In this document: piece by piece, positions 1 through 6,259 of the stretch | How positions within the stretch are numbered: position 1 is the first letter of the stretch | Layout of the letters: each line of letters starts with the position of its first letter | NCBI GenBank assembly: GCA_910588925.1 | Contig: CAJURV010000075.1 | Location: 1-9,005, forward strand | Source of the DNA: an uncultured Rikenellaceae bacterium | GTDB lineage: Bacteria; Bacteroidota; Bacteroidia; Bacteroidales; Rikenellaceae | Direction: 5' to 3' | Length of the DNA: 9,005 bases | Notes under the pieces: model-generated | Databases searched by the model: none | What the model saw: the letters and a program-made list of their open reading frames with translations, nothing else | Told to the model about the DNA's origin: nothing | Position numbers and translations under genes: made by a program

Positions 1-180
1 GATCGACGATTTTTGAGGTCTAAAAAGTCTCGGCGCCCTGCGGTCTGCGCTTGTGCGCGCGGGCTAGCATGCCTGCGACTTGCAGTTAATGCGCATGTCT
101 TTGGGTGTGGAGTGGAGGTCATTTGCTCGCCAGCGGCTTTCCCAACCTCTGTCGGGTTAATTCGTGACAGTTATCGCGGA

Positions 181-197
181 GCGGCACCCCGTGCCGC
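181..197. repeat. Short perfect inverted repeat (7-bp stem, 3-nt loop)
   Basis: GCGGCAC (181-187) and GTGCCGC (191-197) are perfect inverted repeats separated by CCC. Neither strand has a T-run after the stem, so it is not a standard intrinsic terminator. It lies about 380 bases past the end of rplQ, and its role is unknown. A GC-rich 7-bp stem can occur by chance in a GC-rich patch. Confidence 0.4.
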
Positions 198-379
198 ATG
201 TGTGGCTTTAGCTAATGCGCATACCTTTAGTGCGTCTTATAGCATCTTATCGTCTCGCCAACAAAAACAATCTTATTAACCGCACACAATCCCATGAACT
301 TCACGAATCTACCCAAGCCGCATAACTCACACGAAGTGCTCACCCTAAGCCCTATAATGCCACTGAATATCACGCTATC

Positions 380-396
380 AAAAGGGGCTGTGCCCC
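380..396 (-). terminator. Candidate intrinsic terminator, minus strand
   Basis: Read on the minus strand, GGGGC-ACA-GCCCC is followed directly by TTTT (hairpin at 396-384, T-run at 383-380). This is a compact GC-rich stem followed by a U-tract, the layout of a Rho-independent terminator for the leftward transcript ending in rplQ. The stem is only 5 bp and the T-run only four, so it is weak. It lies about 180 bases past the rplQ stop. It may instead be part of the stem-loop cluster that continues to 453. Confidence 0.4.
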
Positions 397-405
397 CTCG
401 TTTTG

Positions 406-431
406 GTTACTTTGTCGAGTGACAAAGTAAC
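406..431. repeat. 11-bp perfect inverted repeat, stem-loop
   Basis: GTTACTTTGTC (406-416) and GACAAAGTAAC (421-431) are perfect inverted repeats around a GAGT tetraloop. The element is flanked by a GC-rich hairpin on each side: 384-396, and an imperfect CCCGG/CCGGG stem at 435-439 and 449-453. Three adjacent stem-loops within about 75 bases resemble a small palindromic intergenic repeat unit rather than one terminator. Whether it is dispersed in the genome cannot be seen from this window. Confidence 0.5.
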
Positions 432-434
432 TCC

Positions 435-453
435 CCCGGAAGGGCCCGCCGGG
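435..453. repeat. GC-rich stem-loop next to the 11-bp palindrome
   Basis: CCCGG (435-439) pairs with CCGGG (449-453) across a 9-nt loop that contains the palindrome GGGCCC. With a 2-nt bulge the stem can be extended by a further CTC/GAG pairing (431-433 with 454-456 region). It is the right-hand member of the stem-loop cluster at 380-453. No run of T follows on either strand. Confidence 0.35.
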
Positions 454-495
454 AGGCTCCAGCTGCAAACCCTCCTTACAAAGCCTTTCTCCAAC

Positions 496-581
496 AATCG
501 GGAAAGATATACCTATAAAGAGAGAGGCGATACACCGAAAAGTGTATCGCCTCTCTCTTTATAGGTATATCTTTCCCGATT
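496..581 (-). terminator. 40-bp perfect hairpin abutting the rplQ stop
   Basis: Bases 496-535 and 542-581 are perfect reverse complements over 40 bp, separated by the 6-nt loop CGAAAA (plus strand). The outer arm begins inside the rplQ stop codon (TAA at 582-580), so the hairpin starts as translation ends. The inner part has purine-rich and pyrimidine-rich sides (AAAGAGAGAGGC/GCCTCTCTCTTT), a composition common in terminator stems. No T-run follows the outer arm on the minus strand, so this is not a textbook intrinsic terminator. It could be a terminator, an RNA 3'-end stabiliser, or a fold-back assembly artefact. The inverted repeat itself is certain; its function is inferred. Confidence 0.6.
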
Positions 582-1074
582 ACTCGGCAGCTGCTTCAGT
601 AGCGGGAGCTTCCGCTGCAGGAGCTTCAGCCGCGGGGGCTGCTTTCTTCTTGGTAGAACGGCGTGTCTTGGGCTTTTCTGCCGCTTTGACAGCGCCTTTG
701 TTCTGTGAGTAGAGATCGTTGAAGTCTACGAGCTCTATGAAGCACATGTCGGCGCCGTCGCTCTGACGGAAACCGGTCTTGAGTATGCGGGTGTAACCGC
801 CGGGACGGCCTGCCACCTTGGGTGCTATCACACGGAAAAGCTCGGTGGTAGCGTTCTTGTCTTTGAGATAAGAGAAGACGTTACGACGCGAGGGGGTGGT
901 GTCCGACTTCGACTTGGTTATGATCGGCTCTATGAATACCCTGAGAGCCTTTGCTTTAGCCACGGTAGTGGTGATGCGCTTGTGCATTATGAGCGACACG
1001 GCCATGTTAGAGAGCAGGGCCTTGCGGTGCGATGCCGTTCTACCGAGGTGGTTGATTGTCTTATTGTGTCTCAT
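580..1074 (-). CDS. rplQ: 50S ribosomal protein L17
   Basis: Large-subunit protein bL17, which sits near the peptide exit tunnel on the solvent side of the 50S particle. The N-terminus MRHNKTINHLGRTASHRKAL is the classic L17 start, and the core runs to about residue 121. E. coli L17 is about 127 residues; this one has 164. The extra roughly 40 residues form a low-complexity tail: a lysine/arginine stretch (about 134-144) followed by an alanine/proline/glutamate stretch with repeated APAAE/APATE units (about 146-164). Such tails are likely disordered. It is the last gene of the operon, 136 nt after rpoA, and its stop codon is the edge of a 40-bp hairpin. The start is preceded by A/T-rich sequence (ATTCAACTATTAACA) and no Shine-Dalgarno. 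Confidence 0.97.
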   Translation of the reverse strand: MRHNKTINHLGRTASHRKALLSNMAVSLIMHKRITTTVAKAKALRVFIEPIITKSKSDTTPSRRNVFSYLKDKNATTELFRVIAPKVAGRPGGYTRILKTGFRQSDGADMCFIELVDFNDLYSQNKGAVKAAEKPKTRRSTKKKAAPAAEAPAAEAPATEAAAE

Positions 1075-1210
1075 TGTTAATAGTTGAATTTTTTGACGTT
1101 TTCCCGTCCCGGCAACCCGAGCGAACTCTTGTTATCAGGCCTGTCGAAAACGTTCTTACGGTTAAGATTCTGACTTTGCAGCTACCGGGGAATAACCCCT
1201 ATTCGCGAAC
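1075..1210 (-). other. rpoA-rplQ spacer with folding potential
   Basis: This is the only long gap inside the gene cluster (136 nt; the others are 60 nt or less). Several pairings can be seen. ACGTTTTC (1096-1103) pairs with GAAAACGT (1146-1153) over 8 bp. Inside that closing stem, CTCGG-GUUG-CCGGG (minus strand, 1121-1108, one G-U pair) forms a small hairpin, and CAGGCCTG (1136-1143) is self-complementary. Next to the rpoA stop, two short hairpins compete: GAATA/TATTC (1190-1194 with 1200-1204) and GGGG/CCCC (1187-1190 with 1196-1199). No TAnnTTTG promoter box was found. It may be a structured leader for rplQ, a processing site, or neutral spacer. Confidence 0.45.
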
Positions 1211-2206
1211 TTAGTCTTTATCCAATTTGTATTTGGCTACATCCATTCCGAAGTGCAGGTTCAACGTGGTAAGCAACTCGTCGAGCTCGGAGAGCGACTT
1301 CTTGCCGAAGTTACGGAACTTGAGCAGATCGGCGCGCTGGAAACGTACCAGATCGCCAATGGTCTCTACCTCCGCAGCTTTCAGACAGTTAAGCGCACGT
1401 ACCGACAAATCCTGTTCGGTGAGCTTGGTCTTGAGCAACTGACGCATGTGAAGCACATCTTCGTCGAACTCTTCGGTGGTGGCTTTCTCTTCCACGTCGA
1501 GCGTGATACGTTCGTCAGAGAAGAGCATCAGATGTTGTATCAATATCTTAGCCGCCTCTTTAAGAGCCGTTTTAGGATGTATGGAACCGTCCGTAGTTAT
1601 CTCCAAAGTGAGCTTTTCGTAGTCGGTCTTCTGCTCCACACGATAGTTCTCGATAGAGTATTTCACATTCTTTATCGGGGTGTGGATAGAGTCTATCGGC
1701 AACAAAGCCACATCGGTGTTATCGACGGGACGATTCTCTTCGGCGGGAACATAACCACGGCCCTTGCCTATGGTGAGTTCCATCTGGAAGCGGGCATCCG
1801 GGTCCAGACGGCATATCACGAGCTCGGGATTCAAAACCTTGAAACCGGTCAAGAAGTTAGATATGTAACCGGCTGTCAGCTCGGTGAGTCCTGCCACGTT
1901 CACGGTAACCTTCTCGCTGTCGATATCCTCCGACACCTTAGCGAAACGCACCTGCTTGAAGTTAAGGATAATGTCTATCATCTCCTCCATCACGCCCTTG
2001 ATGGTGTCGAACTCATGAGCGACACCTGGCACCTTGACGGTGGTTATGGCATAACCCTCCAAAGAAGAGAGAAGCACACGACGAAGAGCATTACCGACAG
2101 TCATGCCGTACCCGGGCTCGAGCGGACGGAATTCAAAACGTCCGAACTCGGCGGTCGAGTCCAACATAATAACCTTGTCAGGTTTTTGAAAAGCGAGTAT
2201 TGCCAT
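1211..2206 (-). CDS. rpoA: DNA-directed RNA polymerase subunit alpha
   Basis: The alpha subunit dimerises to start assembly of RNA polymerase, and its C-terminal domain contacts promoter DNA and activators. The N-terminal domain (about 1-235) shows the diagnostic FEFRPLEPGYGMTVGNALRR block (about 25-43), part of the dimer and beta-contact surface. The C-terminal domain (about 262-322) has the helix-hairpin-helix region with LSVRALNCLK and FGKKSL. By alignment, R270, N273 and K303 match E. coli R265, N268 and K298, residues known to contact DNA, so the DNA-binding surface looks intact. The length of 331 residues is normal for the family. The gene lies 26 nt after rpsD and 136 nt before rplQ. 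The start codon follows AAACCAAACAGTAATC, A-rich with no Shine-Dalgarno, as is usual in Bacteroidota. Confidence 0.98.
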   Translation of the reverse strand: MAILAFQKPDKVIMLDSTAEFGRFEFRPLEPGYGMTVGNALRRVLLSSLEGYAITTVKVPGVAHEFDTIKGVMEEMIDIILNFKQVRFAKVSEDIDSEKVTVNVAGLTELTAGYISNFLTGFKVLNPELVICRLDPDARFQMELTIGKGRGYVPAEENRPVDNTDVALLPIDSIHTPIKNVKYSIENYRVEQKTDYEKLTLEITTDGSIHPKTALKEAAKILIQHLMLFSDERITLDVEEKATTEEFDEDVLHMRQLLKTKLTEQDLSVRALNCLKAAEVETIGDLVRFQRADLLKFRNFGKKSLSELDELLTTLNLHFGMDVAKYKLDKD

Positions 2207-2232
2207 GATTACTGTTTGGTTTTTAATGACTA

Positions 2233-2838
2233 CTACTTAGAGTACAATTCGACGATGAGCTGTTCGTTGATATTCTCGGGAATATCGGCACGCTCGGGCG
2301 CCTGAACGAACTTGCCCGTCATCGTCGGAGCGTCCCACTCCAACCACGAGAAACGGAGCGAATTACCAGTGAGGCTGTTCTGAATCACCTCCATAGATTT
2401 GCTCTTCTCGCGCACACCCACAGTCTGACCCGGCTTGAGCGAATAAGAGGGGATGTTGACAACCTCGCCGTTAACCACTATGTGGCGGTGAGATACGAGC
2501 TGACGCGCAGCCGAACGGGTGGGTGCTATACCGAGACGGTAAACCACGTTGTCGAGACGGCTCTCGAGCAACTTGATAAGGTTTTCACCCGTCACACCGC
2601 TCATTATGTGAGCCATGTGGAACATGCGACGGAACTGTTTTTCCTGCATGCCGTAGGTTGCTTTCACCTTCTGTTTTTCCTTGAGCTGAACGCCGTATTC
2701 CGAGAGTTTCTTACGCTTACGGTTAAGACCGTGCTGTCCCGGAGGGAAGTTTTTCTTTTCGAAATATTTGTCGCTACCGAAGATCGGCTCGCCGAACTTT
2801 CTGGCGATCTTTGTTTTAGGTCCTATATATCGTCCCAT
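2233..2838 (-). CDS. rpsD: 30S ribosomal protein S4
   Basis: uS4 is a primary 16S rRNA-binding protein that nucleates 30S assembly and helps maintain decoding accuracy. In E. coli it also represses its own operon. The protein is 201 residues, the normal length. The N-terminal part (about 1-90) contains the PPGQHG motif (32-37). The S4 RNA-binding domain follows (about 91-153) with SRLDNVVYRLG and SRAARQLV-like helices and the HIVVNG turn. There is no cysteine anywhere, so this is the zinc-free form. The start ATG is followed by GRYIGP, typical of S4. It lies 60 nt after rpsK and 26 nt before rpoA. I see no equivalent of the E. coli S4 pseudoknot operator in the short gap before rpsM. Confidence 0.98.
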   Translation of the reverse strand: MGRYIGPKTKIARKFGEPIFGSDKYFEKKNFPPGQHGLNRKRKKLSEYGVQLKEKQKVKATYGMQEKQFRRMFHMAHIMSGVTGENLIKLLESRLDNVVYRLGIAPTRSAARQLVSHRHIVVNGEVVNIPSYSLKPGQTVGVREKSKSMEVIQNSLTGNSLRFSWLEWDAPTMTGKFVQAPERADIPENINEQLIVELYSK

Positions 2839-2898
2839 TTGTCAACTTTTTGATTTTACTTTGGTTAAATAAAAAATGTAAAGAAACCGCGCTATTGA

Positions 2899-3288
2899 TC
2901 AGACGCGTCTTCTTGCAGGGGGACGACAACCGTTGTGAGGAAGCGGAGTGACGTCGATGATCTCTATCACCTCTATGCCGGCGCCGTTGATAGTACGGAT
3001 AGCCGATTCGCGACCCGCACCCGGACCTTTGACATATACTTTCACTTTGCGGAGCCCCAAGTCGTAAGCAACCTTGGCGCAATCCTGCGCGGCGGTCTGA
3101 GCCGCATAAGGAGTGTTCTTCTTAGAGCCGCGGAAACCCATCTTACCGGCCGAGCTCCAGCTAATCACCTGACCTTGCGCATTAGCGAGGGTCACGATCA
3201 CATTATTGAAGGTAGAGTGGATATGGGCCTGGCCTATCGCTTCGACCTTGACGACTTTCTTCTTAACTGTCGTAGTTTTCTTTGCCAT
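2899..3288 (-). CDS. rpsK: 30S ribosomal protein S11
   Basis: uS11 is on the 30S platform, close to the 3' end of 16S rRNA and the mRNA exit channel. The product is 129 residues, the usual size. Recognisable blocks are AHIHSTFNNVIVTL (21-34), SWSSAGKMGFRGSKK (about 43-57), GPGAGRESAIR (88-98), and the C-terminal TPLPHNGCRPP signature (114-124). A lysine/arginine/threonine-rich N-terminal extension (about 1-14) is seen in many S11 proteins. The end is PPARRRV, with alanine where many homologues have a basic residue. It lies 12 nt after rpsM and 60 nt before rpsD. S11 contacts the platform where Bacteroidota ribosomes are known to hide the anti-Shine-Dalgarno, but nothing here shows a special adaptation. 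Confidence 0.98.
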   Translation of the reverse strand: MAKKTTTVKKKVVKVEAIGQAHIHSTFNNVIVTLANAQGQVISWSSAGKMGFRGSKKNTPYAAQTAAQDCAKVAYDLGLRKVKVYVKGPGAGRESAIRTINGAGIEVIEIIDVTPLPHNGCRPPARRRV

Positions 3289-3300
3289 TGCTAATTACGA

Positions 3301-3681
3301 TTACTTGGTTGCTTTTTTCTTGTTAGCTACTGTTTTCTTCTTACCCTTGCGAGTACGAGCGTTGTTCTTGGTGCTCTGACCGCGCAGGGGAAGACCCAAA
3401 CGATGACGGATGCCGCGATAGCAACCGATATCCATCAGACGTTTGATATTAAGCTGAATAGACGAACGCAACTCACCTTCAACTTTGTAACCTTCCGAAG
3501 CGATGACGTTACGGATAGAGGTAACCTGTTCGTCGCTCCAATCCTTCACCTTGACGTTCTGGTCGATGCCCGCTTTGGAAAGAATCTCCTGTGCGGTGCT
3601 CAGACCTATGCCGTAGATGTAGGTGAGGCCTATTACGCCTCTCTTATTTTTGGGTAAATCAACACCAACTATACGTGCCAT
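3301..3681 (-). CDS. rpsM: 30S ribosomal protein S13
   Basis: uS13 in the 30S head forms intersubunit bridges with L5 and the 23S rRNA and contacts the P-site tRNA through its tail. The start MARIVGVDLPKNKR (1-14) and the block CYRGIRHRLGLPLRGQ (87-102), the S13 family signature, identify it clearly. The tail after residue 103 is extremely basic (KNNARTRKGKKK), as expected for the tRNA-contacting extension. The length of 126 is close to E. coli S13 (118). The gene lies 35 nt after rpmJ and 12 nt before rpsK, the standard start of the alpha-operon block. The start codon is preceded by AAAGTTGAAAAATTT, A/T-rich with no Shine-Dalgarno. Confidence 0.98.
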   Translation of the reverse strand: MARIVGVDLPKNKRGVIGLTYIYGIGLSTAQEILSKAGIDQNVKVKDWSDEQVTSIRNVIASEGYKVEGELRSSIQLNIKRLMDIGCYRGIRHRLGLPLRGQSTKNNARTRKGKKKTVANKKKATK

Positions 3682-3716
3682 AAATTTTTCAACTTTGTGT
3701 TTTAACGATTAAGGGA

Positions 3717-3833
3717 TTAACCCTGGCGCATTTTCAGCTTGGGATTCTTTTTGCAGATAACGTAGAGACGGCCTTTGCGTCTTACGATCTTGCAATCTTC
3801 GCTGCGCTTTTTGATTGATGCTTTAACTTTCAT
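3717..3833 (-). CDS. rpmJ: 50S ribosomal protein L36, partly zinc-free
   Basis: bL36 is the smallest large-subunit protein. Translating the minus strand from the ATG at 3833 gives 38 residues starting MKVKASIKKRSEDCKIVRRK and ending KMRQG, then TAA at 3719-3717. The classic zinc form has a Cys-x2-Cys...Cys...His ligand set. Here C14 and C27 remain, but the first cysteine is serine (S11) and the histidine position is leucine (L33), so a full zinc site cannot form. This partial loss fits the zinc-independent L36 variants and is seen in related bacteria (recalled, not searched). It sits between infA (56 nt) and rpsM (35 nt), the standard place. It is short and easily missed by automatic gene callers. 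Confidence 0.96.
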   Translation of the reverse strand: MKVKASIKKRSEDCKIVRRKGRLYVICKKNPKLKMRQG

Positions 3834-3889
3834 CGAAGATAAATTTTAATCTGTTTGAACCGGATCAACTCTCCTGCCTCGCCCTTGGA

Positions 3890-4108
3890 CTATTTGTATC
3901 TGAAAGATATGCGCCCCTTGCTGAGGTCGTACGGAGACATTTCAACCTTCACCTTATCGCCCGGAAGAATCTTGATGTAGTGCATCCTCATCTTCCCCGA
4001 TATGTGAGCGGTAATTACATGGCCATTGTCGAGCTCTACACGGAACATCGCGTTTGATAGCGCTTCGATAATAGTACCGTCTTTTTCAATTGCTGCCTGT
4101 TTAGCCAT
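3890..4108 (-). CDS. infA: Translation initiation factor IF-1
   Basis: IF-1 binds the 30S A site during initiation and cooperates with IF-2 and IF-3. The 72 residues match the standard length exactly and form a single S1-type OB fold. Family-specific stretches are GTIIEALSNAMFRVELDNGH (11-30), HISGKMRMHYIKILPGDKV (about 35-53) and the C-terminal SPYDLSKGRISFRYK (58-72). The start ATG shares one base with the map stop codon in a TAATG, so translation of infA is probably coupled to that of map. It is followed after 56 nt by rpmJ. The map-infA-rpmJ order is common in Gram-positive and Bacteroidota genomes and differs from E. coli, where infA is elsewhere. Confidence 0.98.
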   Translation of the reverse strand: MAKQAAIEKDGTIIEALSNAMFRVELDNGHVITAHISGKMRMHYIKILPGDKVKVEMSPYDLSKGRISFRYK

Positions 4109-4890
4109 TAATTAGAGGTTTGATTTAGTACTGCTTCGATGTAATCAAAGGTCGTCAGTATGTCGGGCTTCCATACTCCCACAGCCACCGCATATTCGAA
4201 ATGCGCCGCGGGCTTGCCGTCGCGTGTGCTGACCGTCCAGCCGTCGCGTCCCCAGACAACGTGTCTCGCACCCATATTTATCATGGGCTCTATGCAGATG
4301 ACCATACCCTTCTTGAGCAAGGGCCCCCTGCCGCGTGCCCCGTAATTGGGGACCTCGGGGCTCATGTGCATCTGACGTCCGAGACCGTGTCCGACCAGTT
4401 CGCGAACGACCGAGTATCCGTTCTTCTCGGCATGGCTCTGAACAGCGTAACCTATATCGCCTACCCTGTTTCCGGCCACAGCCTGCTCGGCACCCTTAAC
4501 AAGAGCTTCTTTGGTGACAGCCATAAGGCGGCTCACCTCTTCTGCCACATCACCCACACCGAAGGTATAGGCAGAGTCACCGCAAAACCCCTTCATAAAC
4601 GTACCGCAATCGACAGACACTATGTCGCCGTCACGCAACCTGTAGTCGCCGGGAATACCATGCACCACCTGCTCGTTGACCGAGATGCAAAGCGTTGCAG
4701 GATAACCCTCGTACCCGAGGAAGGCAGGAACCGCTCCGTGAGAACGTATGTAATCTTCGGCGATCCTGTCGAGCTCCTTGGTGGCTACGCCGGGCGCTAT
4801 GTGCCTGGCTACCTCCGCGAGCGTCTTGGAAACGAGGATATTGTTCTCTCTGAGGATCTCTATCTCCTCCTGAGTCTTTAATTCAATCAT
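4108..4890 (-). CDS. map: Type I methionine aminopeptidase
   Basis: This enzyme removes the N-terminal methionine from new proteins once the formyl group is gone; it is a cytosolic metalloenzyme with two divalent metal ions. The 260 residues show the pita-bread fold ligands: H77 (VVHGIP), D94 (SVDCG), D105 (GDSAYT), H168 (GHGLG), E201 (CIEPM) and E232 (HFEYAV). By alignment these correspond to E. coli H79, D97, D108, H171, E204 and E235, so the active site is complete. HFEYAVAV replaces the more common FEHT form after the last glutamate. No N-terminal SH3-binding or zinc-finger extension is present, so it is the short bacterial type. It lies 39 nt after secY, and its stop overlaps the infA start. 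Confidence 0.98.
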   Translation of the reverse strand: MIELKTQEEIEILRENNILVSKTLAEVARHIAPGVATKELDRIAEDYIRSHGAVPAFLGYEGYPATLCISVNEQVVHGIPGDYRLRDGDIVSVDCGTFMKGFCGDSAYTFGVGDVAEEVSRLMAVTKEALVKGAEQAVAGNRVGDIGYAVQSHAEKNGYSVVRELVGHGLGRQMHMSPEVPNYGARGRGPLLKKGMVICIEPMINMGARHVVWGRDGWTVSTRDGKPAAHFEYAVAVGVWKPDILTTFDYIEAVLNQTSN

Positions 4891-4929
4891 CGAATCTTGT
4901 GAATATATATTGTGCGGTTTATTTGCACG

Positions 4930-6255
4930 CTACATTCCCGAACGACCCTTGATCCTGCCGCTCTTCATCAAGCCGTCGTAGTGACGCAGAAGAAGATAGC
5001 TTTCGATCTGTTGCAGGGTATCGAGAATTACGCCCACGAGAATCAGCAACGAGGTGCCGCCGAAGAAGTGAGCGAATTGGTTATTGATACCCAGCTTCAT
5101 GGCGAAAGCAGGGAGAATCGCGATAATCGCGAGGAAGATCGATCCCGGAAGGGTGATACGCGACATTATCGTGTCGAGATAGTCGGCCGTTTTCTTACCG
5201 GGCTTGACACCGGGAATGAAACCGCCGTTGCGCTTCATGTCTTCGCTCATCATCATCGGATTGACGGTGATGGCAGTGTAGAAGTAGGTGAAAGCGACTA
5301 CCAAAAGACCGAAAATGAAGTTGTACCAGAAGCCGGTATAATCCGCAAACACCGTCGCTATGCCTCGTGTAGCCTCGAAACGCTCGAAGAAGAGCGGAAT
5401 GAACATGAGGGCCTGAGCGAAGATGATGGGCATGACACCAGCCGCATTGATCTTCATGGGGATGTATTGACGTGCACCGCCGTATTGCTTGTTACCGACG
5501 ATACGTTTGGCATACTGCACGGGCACCTTGCGTACCGCCTGCACCAAAGCTATGGTGAGGGCGAATATCACGAAGAGCACGAACATTTCGACAACGAACG
5601 CCACGGCACCACCGGTAGACTCGGTGAAACGTGCGAGCAACTCGCCGGCCAAAGCATAGGGCAAACGCGCGATGATACCCACCATGATGATGAGCGACAC
5701 ACCGTTACCTATACCCTTGTCGGTGATCTTCTCGCCGAGCCACATGGTGAACAATGTTCCGGCGATAAGCACTATAGTGCCTACCACGTTGAACATGAAA
5801 CCGTCTCCCATCACGAATGCCGACGCGGGCAACTCGTTATGCAAGTTGGCAAGGTAAGCGGGAGCCTGCACCAGCAACACCACTATGGTGAGATAGCGGG
5901 TCCACTGGTTCATCTTACGACGTCCGCTCTCGCCTTCGCGCTGCATCTTCTGGAAATAGGGAACCAAGATACCCAACAACTGTATCACGATAGATGCAGA
6001 TATGTAGGGCATGATACCCAAAGCGAAGATAGAGGCGTTAGAGAAAGCGCCACCGCTGAAGATGTTCATCAAATCGAGCAGACCGTTGCCCTCCACCTGA
6101 TTCTGCAGGTTGGTAAGGGCGTTGGGGTCTATGCCCGGCATGGTCACGAAGCTTCCCAGACGATATACCAAGATGATGCCCAGAGTGTAGACAATACGCT
6201 TTCTGAGCTCCTCTATCTTGAATATATTCTTCAGGGTTTCGATTAATTTCTTCAT
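4930..6255 (-). CDS. secY: Preprotein translocase subunit SecY
   Basis: SecY is the channel-forming core of the SecYEG translocon in the inner membrane, exporting unfolded proteins with SecA and inserting membrane proteins with the ribosome. The 441 residues contain about ten hydrophobic segments, the first at about 20-38. SecY signatures are visible: NIFSGGAFSNASIFALGIMPYISAS (64-88, plug and TM2 region) and WLGEKITDKGIGNGVSLII (172-190). The cytosolic loop C5 carries GGFIPGVKPGKKT (344-356); it has lysine (K351) where E. coli has the functionally important R357, a conservative change. The tail RHYDGLMKSGRIKG is typical. The gene follows rplO by 4 nt and precedes map by 39 nt. The start MKKLIETLKN is the standard amphipathic SecY N-terminus. 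Confidence 0.98.
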   Translation of the reverse strand: MKKLIETLKNIFKIEELRKRIVYTLGIILVYRLGSFVTMPGIDPNALTNLQNQVEGNGLLDLMNIFSGGAFSNASIFALGIMPYISASIVIQLLGILVPYFQKMQREGESGRRKMNQWTRYLTIVVLLVQAPAYLANLHNELPASAFVMGDGFMFNVVGTIVLIAGTLFTMWLGEKITDKGIGNGVSLIIMVGIIARLPYALAGELLARFTESTGGAVAFVVEMFVLFVIFALTIALVQAVRKVPVQYAKRIVGNKQYGGARQYIPMKINAAGVMPIIFAQALMFIPLFFERFEATRGIATVFADYTGFWYNFIFGLLVVAFTYFYTAITVNPMMMSEDMKRNGGFIPGVKPGKKTADYLDTIMSRITLPGSIFLAIIAILPAFAMKLGINNQFAHFFGGTSLLILVGVILDTLQQIESYLLLRHYDGLMKSGRIKGRSGM

Positions 6256-6259
6256 CGAA

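Larger units (their letters stand above)
1..495. other. Non-coding region downstream of the operon
   Basis: About 495 bases with no gene I can support. The only long open frame (13-279, plus strand, 88 codons, TTG start) gives a cysteine/alanine/arginine-rich product with no recognisable domain and no plausible start context. The stretch holds several inverted repeats described separately (181-197, 384-396, 406-431, 435-453). It also contains a 10-base direct repeat TAATGCGCAT at 87-96 and 213-222, each copy followed by a similar CTTT-containing tail. No tRNA, rRNA fragment or transposase remnant was recognised on either strand. It is best read as an intergenic region, possibly containing dispersed repeat material. 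Confidence 0.6.

Noticed and set aside
13..279. 88-codon plus-strand open frame in the distal intergenic region
   Set aside because: TTG start, cysteine- and alanine-rich composition, no recognisable domain, and it runs through an inverted repeat and a direct repeat. More likely a chance frame in GC-rich DNA.
1253..2305. 350-codon plus-strand open frame opposite rpoA
   Set aside because: Antisense shadow of rpoA caused by its codon bias; no domain and no start signal.
3682..3716. S4-binding pseudoknot operator before rpsM, as in E. coli
   Set aside because: The gap is only 35 nt and A/T-rich, with no visible pseudoknot-forming arms.
4912..6246. 444-codon plus-strand open frame opposite secY
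   Set aside because: It mirrors secY almost completely; the product is histidine- and glutamate-rich as expected from reading the complement of a membrane-protein gene, with no domain.
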